From NCBI RefSeq assembly GCF_040054535.1, contig NC_090797.1, positions 6,813,001 to 6,877,000 on the forward strand: a stretch of 64,000 nt of DNA. The letters are read 5' to 3'. The position numbers and the translations under genes were made by a program. Under the pieces are notes generated by a model. The model did not search any database, was not told the DNA's origin, and saw only the letters and a program-made list of their open reading frames with translations. Positions 56,163 to 64,000 of the stretch are shown piece after piece; position 1 is the first letter of the stretch; every line of letters begins with the position of its first letter. Source of the stretch: Antennarius striatus. Taxonomy: Eukaryota > Chordata > Actinopteri > Lophiiformes > Antennariidae.

Positions 56163-56171
56163 CTTATATAG
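56163..56171 (-). promoter_or_regulatory. mybpc1: mybpc1 TATA box candidate with upstream CCAAT
   Basis: The minus strand reads TCTATATAAGGCC here, a strong TATA box about 290 bases upstream of the mybpc1 ATG. A CCAAT word on the same strand lies about 80 bases further upstream (56250-56254). A start site near 56135 would give a 5' UTR of about 255 bases, unless it is spliced. Placement is by motif only. Confidence 0.5.
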
Positions 56172-58848
56172 AGATAACATGCTCCTCCTCTCTTTGGTGG
56201 ACCGTCTGGCTCTGTCCTACACCTACTGTTGCATCACCTTCTTCTATGCATTGGCTGCTGTGACTTTTTAAGATGAGAACCAACAGCAAGTGATTGTTAG
56301 GTTTACATGGAGATAACATTGTTATTGTTTCTGAGACATTGTAGGACACTTCTTTGGCCCTTAGGCTTAGCAGATTAATGCAACATATATTTTGTAGTTT
56401 CAGCAGTAAAAGTTATTATAAGTTACTGTTGATTACACATAATCGAACTGTGGCTTTTGCTGTTTGATTAAAGAAGTAATTACTCATTTTCTGATATTGC
56501 TTGTTTACTTTCTTGTGAGTTCTCTCATTATTCGTATTAAATTGTATGCACAGCCGGCTATTGCTAAGCTTAGTTTGGGGATATGTCTGGAGACAGGAAA
56601 ACACCTAGGATAGCTTTAGGCTAGCAACATCTACATAATGCAGGATGACCAAGATATAAGGTCTCATTATCAAAAAATAGATTATGTTAAAGCTAGATAT
56701 TTTATTTTATCTAGACTAAGATAAATTTGACAAACTATATGTTGAAAGTATTATAACATTGACTTTAGGGAAATGACAATTACTTGTCTTTCATGTGGCT
56801 CTGTGGTGCACCAGCATCACTCCCAGAGTGTACGCTGCTTCATGCCCCAAGATCGCTGGGATAGGCTGCAGCAGCCCCACGACCCATGACAATGGAAAAA
56901 GCGGGTACTGATGATGAATAATTGAATGAATGATATGACAATTACATCAGTCGTCTCATCCAGCTCTCAGTAAGAATGAACGAAAGATATTCCTCATATT
57001 CCCCCTTCATTAGGAAGGTGGGGGCTTCAGTTAGACACCAGAGGTGAGTATCAGTAATTCAGAAGTAAGGGAAGAAGAAGTAGACAGGAAAATCAGGAGG
57101 TGGGGAGAGATGCCACCTTTGTCACAGGTTTGAGGGTGATGTAATGGTCTCTAACAATTCCAAATGGTAAACAACACATTCATAGAAGCTGTACATTCGT
57201 CATAAATTTTTGAAATGACATATGGTGACTTGATGCCAAATGCTGGATATCACTTTAATCCATGGAGAATGGAGTCCAACAACAGCTGACTTTTCAACCT
57301 GACAAATAAATACATAGGAGATGCCTGGGCAGTAGCTATAAGGCCTATACTTAGAAAGCTATCATAAACCTTGACATATGACGTGTGGATGTGACATGAA
57401 AAGAGTGTTTCATTGTAAATTATGTCATTGAAGTAGCTGCTTTATACCCCATCAATTTTTTTAGCATGTCAAACACCAGTGATAAATCAAGTGTGACTTC
57501 TGGTAAGGTCGCAAAATTGAAGTGCAGAGACAGAAAGCAGCTGGATTAAGGAGCAATGACAAAGCTGATGCTTCTACTGAGAGCACTTTGAAACATCTCC
57601 AGATGTACACCATCAATCTCATATAGAATATCTAATGCATAGGGAATCAACAAACCCACTTGAAAATGTTAATGATCTCAACAAAGAAGGTGTCTAAAAC
57701 TTTTGCAACCAACTCTAAGACTAAGTCAATTAATTCTTCACATGGCCCAGCAGGACAGCAACGGCAAGGCACTGCTCTATTTTAGTCTCAGTATACTGTC
57801 TGTGATAAGGAATGCAGCTTCTATCTACTGTCATAAATGTATCATCATTTCCCAGTCGCATCATACAGGAAGATCTTTGAAATGAAAAATGAGGCGCTGT
57901 CACTAATATGGAAGCATTTAGTCTAGATGATACTCTGTCCTTAAATGACTGTTTAGGCAATTTAGCTCAAAAGAATTTGGCCTTTCTTGGTAACAGACAC
58001 CCATCACTCGCCTTAGCCCATTTATAACCTGGAGTGGGCTCCAGCAGTAAATACTAGGCTTAGGAAAGTATCATGTGGGTCCAATACAAAGAGCACAAAA
58101 CCATTTGGTGTTGCCTGGGCCAGACAAGAGTTCACATCACAGAGGTGATTTAGCCATGAGGTCACACCCCACAGGAAAAGAAAATGTAGAGGCTGGTGCC
58201 TTTGGGATGGACTACACTGACACCCTCTGGTTTACAACAGGCATCAAAAACTATTTCATGAGGGAGCACACATGCACATATATACTTATCAGAAAATCAA
58301 GGATAAAAGTCTGGTGCTGGGCATGAATCTCAGGGAAAAGATGTTACTCCTCCATTTACATCATTAGGTTAGGGGTCATTCTCTGTATTGCTCAGGGCAC
58401 TGACTAGATGGAAAAATGTGGATAACGAGAGAGATATGAGATTAAAGAAAAATATTTCTGATGGAAATCAAAAGTGTTTCTACTGATTATGGCATATTTT
58501 GTTCCTGTCTGATATTGTTTTCCAATTATAGTCTAACTTATATACTTTTATTCAATGGTGCATTCATCATAGCTGACCTTCTACTTCATCAATCTCGCTT
58601 TTGATAACAAAATATTTGATGCAGTGGTTTACATGCTCCTAATCAGATGTTCCAAACACATTACACGACTAAAGACTCTTAGTTTATTTTTAAAATTATT
58701 ACTTACACCGAAAAGAAAAGCATGAATGAACAGAAACAAATCTAAACAAAAAATGTAATAACAGAGGAACTTAAGCTTCTACATTCAAAGGAAAAAGCTC
58801 AGGTAGTTCCATAAGACGTAAGAAGACTTGAACAAAATTTAAAATACT
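56172..58848. other. Intergenic between mybpc1 and the Spi-C-like gene
   Basis: No exon is recognised on either strand. It contains a degraded repeat (56795-56935) and, at its end, the 3' UTR of the Spi-C-like gene with a minus-strand AATAAA at 58683-58688. Open frames here are short and have no splice support. Confidence 0.5.
56795..56935. repeat. Teleost dispersed repeat fragment
   Basis: Contains GATCGCTGGGATAGGCTGCAG, CCCCACGACCCATGACAATG, AAAAGCGGGTACTGATGATG and a tail GAATAATTGAATGAATGA, the recognisable end of the widespread 'gctgggataggctccagc...gataagcgggta...aatgaatgaatg' element. Confidence 0.7.
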
Positions 58849-60479
58849 TCAATAATCTCCTTGATGGCAGTTCTGCAGTAAAAATAATGTGTCTCGACTG
58901 AACTGGTAGGTGAGCTTCTTCTTCACCTTGAAGATCTCTCCAGAGCGGGCGTAGTTTCTAAGGGCACGGGACATCTTTTGGTAAGTCATGGGCTTTTTGT
59001 TACCCTTTCTCTGACCCCAGAGCGCTGCCACTTGGTCCTTGTTCCTGGAGGAAAAGCGGAAGACACCAGTGGCTGCTGGAACCCAGGAGACACAGTGGGC
59101 CATGTTTGGATCCTCCAGCATCTCAAACAGAAAGTGAAAGAGTCGCACCTTTCTACCTGCAACCATTGAATGAACATTTCAGTGGCACAATGAAAATTTG
59201 ACAGTAGCAGCAGTGTCCCCGCACCCCTGCTGTGCTTCAGGAGTTTCCACAGTGTTCCCAGAAAAACTATAAATGACTCATTGCATCCAGCAAGAAGGAC
59301 AGGTTTTATCTGTCTGTTTGTTCGTTGGTCAGTTATCAAGAAGATTATGCAAAAACTACTGATAGGATTTCCGATTTGCTGAGTTCCGTTGTAGTTTTCA
59401 TTTTTATTCTACGTGTACATAAGGTAATGACCGCAAGTTTTGCTCTTTTTTTATGGGCTTCATACAATTTCCATAAGAAAAAAAACATCTTGAGTGCAAC
59501 TGCTTCACAAGTGAATTCAGGGAATCAAACAGCACCAGTGTTACACTAAAACACTGCACTGCTTATGGTTCATGAGTTCCTTAAATACAGACATTGGCAG
59601 AAAATAACTCTTCGCTGATGGGATACCATTTAAAGCACAAATGAAAGCTGCAAACACTGTGGTTATCTTTCAGATAACCACAGATAACCAAGATCTGAAA
59701 GATACACAAAATAGCAAATGAGTTACGCCACATCTCCATTGTATTTACAGTAAGGGGAAGATCTCGTATATCCTCTCTTGGTATTGTTTCCCTCAGGCTG
59801 CCAGCTATCAGGGCAATAACAGTCTCTACTGACATAAAAAGGAGAACTCACCACTCCCCGCTGCTCTGGTTGAGTGTTTGCTTGGTTGTTTTGTTGATGT
59901 GACATTTGGCAGAGGACCACACTCACATATTGTAGCCATTGGGTTTTGGCTGGTAGCTTGTCCCATGTCGTGTGCCAGAAAAGGCAGTTTTGTATTCTTT
60001 GATGATGGTGACAATGATAGAATATCAACAGATGTTAAGGACGTGTGCTTGCAGCTTTTACCATCAGCTTAAAAGAAATTTCTTATATGGACGTTTAAAG
60101 AAATATTTTCAGTCTTACATTTGGCTCGTAGCAAGTCCAGCACTGCTGATAGGATTCCTCCTCACCAGTCCAGTATACCTTGTCCACTGAAGAAAAAAAA
60201 GGTTAGGTTAAAAAAGGTTAACATCTAATTAATCCTAATTAATTAAATTTTATTTTCCATGTTCCTCTTACCATTTTCTCCAGCAGTTTGCTTATAGTAC
60301 TCCCCAAGAAACTCTAAGATCACCTCCAAGTCAGTCTGTGTCTCCTGGAATGAATCCTAATAAAGATACATATTTCAAAATCTGCCTCAAATTCTCATCC
60401 GTATTTTACCATACAGGACTTTTTGTTGGGATTATAATAATAATCATGCTATTTTTGCAGAACGCCTGGACTTTACCAT
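58849..60479 (-). CDS. Spi-C-like ETS-family transcription factor (tandem paralogue of spic)
   Basis: A DNA-binding protein of the PU.1/Spi-B/Spi-C subfamily, 202 residues. Exons in transcript order: ATG-only 60477-60479, then 60272-60356, 60119-60186, 59852-59996 and the ETS exon 58849-59156; frames agree throughout. The ETS domain (residues about 101-186) starts [19 protein letters not shown] and includes the recognition helix [20 protein letters not shown] with both DNA-contacting Arg residues. It then reads [17 protein letters not shown] and stops after 10 more residues, so it lacks the C-terminal tail of spic. The N-terminal exon ([20 protein letters not shown]) aligns by position with the spic exon holding [14 protein letters not shown]. 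The first three exons are short and were called from splice sites, phase and the parallel with spic. It may be a fish-specific duplicate; expression in myeloid cells would be expected from the family but is not shown here. Confidence 0.82.
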
Positions 60480-60559
60480 AGTTGTTGAGGCTGATACTAA
60501 GGTCCTTGCCGTTTGGGAGAATTATGCAAAACTGACATTGAGACACTCACCCAGACTCT

Positions 60560-60566
60560 TATTATA
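60560..60566 (-). promoter_or_regulatory. TATA-like box of the Spi-C-like gene
   Basis: The minus strand reads CATATAATAAG about 80 bases upstream of the ATG. A start site about 30 bases downstream would give a 5' UTR of about 50 bases. A short upstream frame (ATG TCA GTT ... TAG) would lie at its beginning. Confidence 0.4.
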
Positions 60567-60569
60567 TGC

Positions 60570-62048
60570 TCCACAGGAACCGGCTTTCTGCATAACACCT
60601 GATGATTTCTACACCCGTGCTCGCAGGAACAATGATCACCATCCCACAAAGCCCCAACACCAGCACCAGCCAGCCCGTGAACAAAGCCCCCCAGCACTGA
60701 CCACATCCTCCCCGCAAAACTAGATAAGACCTGACCCAGAGGCACCATCTACAAAATGCTCTCCTTTCAGGAAAATAACACTTGCTACCATATTTTTCCT
60801 CACCGGATATGCCTTACTGTCAGATTTTGCAGCGCTCTAATATTTCACTACAATGGAGACAGTGCCAAATCTTTCAACACAGTCTTTATATTTTAGCTTT
60901 CAATTGTTTCACAAAGATAAACGCATTGCACAGCTGATGGTACATAGATTAATTTATTGATTGTATTCAGAAGATTACAACAAATTCTTAAAAATAGAAG
61001 TACATTTATTTATTCATGCAATAAATATCAAAGGTAAAAAAAACATTTTCATTAGTACTTTCATCAAGAAAATTAGCAAAATATACATGTAATCACACAT
61101 AATGTTTGTTGTTAATTTCAACATTTGATAGATTATATATTATGAAGGTGATTAAATCTAATTTTTTTTGTTAAAATGACATGACCGTTGTCAGATTTTT
61201 TTTATGCATCCTGTATTCTACTTTTTTACAATTGCTACTAAGAAAATATAGAAAGGTCTTCATATACTAAGAACTGTTCTCATGAGCATTATTGATTTTA
61301 CTTTAATTGCATATTAATTTTAGAAAAATTTCCTCCTGCAGTGGAACATATGCTGTGGTCAAATTTGTATTCTATTTTTTTTCTGCTTCTCAATGGTAAT
61401 TTATAACGTCAATCAGAAACTCAATTTTAAGTTGTTATACTTCAAATGTTAAATTTAAAAATTTAACATCCATAATCTTTATATTAAGTTCAAAGCCAAA
61501 ATATTTCTCTTGCATTAATCTAGAATTTCTTCTAATTAGTTTAAAGAATGTTAATAGTTATTAGGTAGGTTTACAGTATTTACATAATTGCTAAATTATA
61601 GAGTATTCAAATATATCTGATTAGCTGTGTTCAAACCCACAAAGAAAAACAGAAAAACAATTGTGTTTTTTACATCATTTTAGAATAATATTCTTGCAAG
61701 ACCTGTACATTCATTGGTTGTCTATGAACCCAAAATAGTGGAAAAAGAGTCTCTGTTACAGTAAGTAATTGTACTTGTATGTACTTAGCAAATGCATATT
61801 GAAACATATATTAGCTGCTCTGTTCTGAAAGAGGCATTTCTTTATTCATAAGGAGTTTCCTCAGTAATAATTTCAGCATTTGTAGTTAGAACTCTAAATG
61901 GAACATAAATGATAAAATAAAACGAATTTCGACTGACTATTGCTGTTTGTGGCTTCAATTTTCCACCATAACGTGATAACATGCAGGGACTCTCCTTGAA
62001 AACTTTTTCAAACTTTAAGGGATTATTCTCCAATGCAATGAAACTGAC
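60570..62048. other. Intergenic between the two Spi genes
   Basis: 60570-60750 is a GC-rich patch that is open in several frames (see findings). From 60900 to 61800 it is AT-rich with nothing recognised. A minus-strand AATAAA at 61841-61846, about 205 bases after the spic stop, is a candidate spic poly(A) signal. Confidence 0.5.
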
Positions 62049-63331
62049 TCAGAATTTGGTAATGCCGTGTGAAGTGAGGCTGGAGGCCAGGTCATAGTCT
62101 TCATGCACATGGTAGTGTGCGCACCAGCTGTGCCAGTCCATCGCTGAGTAGCTCTGTTCAGCCGGGCTCAGCTGCCGGGCATGGACCTCCTCTTGGCATG
62201 GCAAGTGTACAGGCACCTTAACAGTGCTGAGTCGATGCAAAATGTCTGGGTTGAACTGGTAAGTAAGTTTACGCCTCACTTTCATGATCTCACCGGTGCG
62301 GCTGTAGTTCCTCAGCGCCCTTGCCATCTTCTGGTAGGTCATTGTCTTGCGGTTGCCTTTGCGCTGCCCCCAGCACTCAGCCAGCTTCTCCTTGTTCTTG
62401 GAGATGAAGTGGAAGGTGCCCGTGCCGCTGTCTGTCCACTGAATTGAGTCCCCCATGTTAGGGTCATTCAAAGCCTCATGTAGGTATTCATAAAGTCTGA
62501 GTTTCTTGCGACCTGGGGGGATTAAATTGGTCCAGTTATAGTGATGGAAGAAGAGACATTATTTCCCAAAGGATTGCTTAGAAACATCTTAAACCTGTAT
62601 ACCTTTACTGTTTCTCTGTGGCGGTAAGATGGAGTAGAAATGAGGTGATTCATTTTGCACAGATTGGCCAATGGAGACATCAGGCATTACCGGAGGCCAA
62701 GACTGCTGCTGGGAGAGAAACAGTTGTAATTAAAGAAACCCTCCTCTTTCTATATTCATTCATTCTACTTCTCACAATTTCTTTTGCACCACTTACAATT
62801 ACATCACCCCAGTTATGTGCAGCAGTTGGTATATCGGACGGATGCGTGACAAGGCAGCAGGAGATCTGGCACTGCAGTGATGGTGGCTGGGTACCCAGTG
62901 ACTCATAATATGTGCAATCTGAAAGACAACAAGGTGTACATTGTTTATACATGTATATAAAATACAAATAAATACTTTAAAAATGGTTGAATTGACAAAA
63001 ATAGTTTTTTCATGACGTACACCAAGAAAATTTGAACAAAACCGTAATTGAAAAAAAAAAGTTCCATAACTTCAGTGAATATATTACCATACCTGGATCA
63101 TAATATGAATAACTTGAATGCTGTTGAATCACATCGATTGCATCCTGGAAATGTTGGTTGATGTCATTGTCCAAGGACGTCTAGAAAAGATAAATGTGGG
63201 TTAATTTTAAACTATCTTTTTAAACCTACTTATCCCTGTGCATAAATTTAAAACGAGGAATAAGAGATTGATTCTTTGAGACAGGTACAATGAAAATTCA
63301 ATCAAAGCTAAGCATCCTTACAACTCACCAT
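62049..63331 (-). CDS. spic: Transcription factor Spi-C
   Basis: An ETS-family transcription factor; in mammals Spi-C directs red-pulp macrophage and iron-recycling programmes. Exons in transcript order: ATG-only 63329-63331, 63093-63180, 62797-62918, 62603-62708 and the ETS exon 62049-62512; 260 residues (human SPIC 248). The ETS domain begins [20 protein letters not shown] and contains [20 protein letters not shown] then [19 protein letters not shown], closer to human SPIC ([20 protein letters not shown]) than to PU.1. Exon 2 includes [13 protein letters not shown], similar to the human AFEDAFEVLRQHS. A tail of about 60 residues follows the ETS domain, as in human. The location beside mybpc1 agrees with the human order. 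Exon 4 has a CAGCAGCAG acceptor, so one or two Gln may vary. Confidence 0.9.
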
Positions 63332-63423
63332 CTTGTGTGTCTGAGTTGCCTTCAGTAGAGGCTACTTCTGTCCTAATAGCTGAACAGCACGGCACTAGTA
63401 TAGGTGTGAAGTGTTCGGACAGG

Positions 63424-63434
63424 TATATATATAT
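63424..63434 (-). promoter_or_regulatory. spic: spic TATA box candidate
   Basis: TATATATATAC on the minus strand about 95 bases upstream of the ATG. A start near 63398 gives a 5' UTR of about 65 bases before the ATG/GTGAGT donor. It is simple AT sequence, so the call is only moderate. Confidence 0.45.
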
Positions 63435-64000
63435 TGCAGACCTCAACTACCTGTTCGCTGTTCAGCAGCATAACCAGGCTGAGAGGACGGTCCATTTAAA
63501 TGTGTCAACGTCATAATTTGCCAAAACACTACACTTCTTCTTTTTTGGAAGTGCAAGTCAGATACACATCTAGCATCACAGTCTCCCTCTTAATGGTGAT
63601 CACAATCTGCAGATAACAAAAACCTCTTTTATTGCACGCTCAACCCAGGAATACCACCAATTCTCAGCTTGACCCAAGAATTTGCATACCAAGCAAGATT
63701 TGCCTTGAACATATAAATAAGTAATCTGTTGCAGTTCAATGATATGATTTTAAATGAGATTTATGATTATCGTCCATAGGATTGTGGGAAATTGTAACAT
63801 GTGGTCCTTTGTTTTCCAACCATGCAGTAAGATAAATGCAGATTTGCATGATAAGTCTTTTTTTACGTGAAGTTGTGGCCTGGCTGTTACAGGAAACATA
63901 AACAATGGAGCCACTAATTTCCAATAAATCGAAGAGCATTAATTTGTCACTAAAGACAAATACAAGTTTTTATTTACAGTATCTGTATTCTGATTTAGAC
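63435..64000. other. Upstream region of spic, no gene seen
   Basis: No exon recognised. A TTTTTTGGAAGTG word at 63542-63554 on the plus strand has a GGAA ETS core and could be a binding site for PU.1-type factors. This is a weak, motif-only observation. Confidence 0.4.

Noticed and set aside
60497-60748. The open frame MVPLGQ... as the first coding exon of the Spi-C-like gene, joined in phase to exon 2
   Set aside because: The ATG-only exon at 60477-60479, parallel to spic, is simpler, and a TATA-like box lies inside this frame. It is kept as a finding, not as a gene.

Overview
This window looks like a piece of a teleost fish chromosome. Every gene is split by short GT-AG introns. Long (CA)n, (GT)n and (AT)n microsatellites are frequent, and several dispersed repeats of teleost type are present. 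The gene order gnptab - chpt1 - mybpc1 - spic matches human 12q23.2, except that human SYCP3, which lies between CHPT1 and GNPTAB, is not seen here. No bacterial, viral or CRISPR-like content was recognised.

Layout: (1) 1-3888 holds no recognisable exon and is probably a gnptab intron plus repeats. (2) 3889-10027 (+) carries the last 14 coding exons of gnptab, the alpha/beta precursor of the phosphotransferase that starts the mannose-6-phosphate tag; about 290 N-terminal residues must lie to the left of the window. (3) 11.7-27.2 kb is a tandem duplication of chpt1 on the minus strand. Both copies have eight coding exons in frame. The copy at 21.2-27.1 kb has a canonical CDP-alcohol phosphotransferase motif. 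The copy at 12.6-18.4 kb has two motif residues changed (Ala to Gly, Gly to Glu). (4) 29.5-55.9 kb (-) is a complete mybpc1 (slow myosin-binding protein C) in 32 exons plus one alternative exon, ending either in a short tail or in a 32-residue tail. (5) 58.8-63.4 kb (-) holds two PU.1/Spi-C subfamily ETS genes in tandem: a shorter Spi-C-like paralogue and spic itself. In both, the first coding exon appears to contain only the ATG.

The genes do not form one pathway. Together they are a conserved vertebrate neighbourhood (lysosomal targeting, phospholipid synthesis, sarcomere, macrophage transcription factor) with two local duplications. The points most worth attention are the chpt1 copy with an altered catalytic motif, the spic/spic-like pair, and the splicing layout of mybpc1: a run of phase-matched N-terminal cassette exons, a (UG)43 tract directly before the C1 exon, and two alternative C-terminal ends. 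All exon boundaries were read by eye from splice signals, frame continuity and remembered family sequences. No alignment or database search was run.
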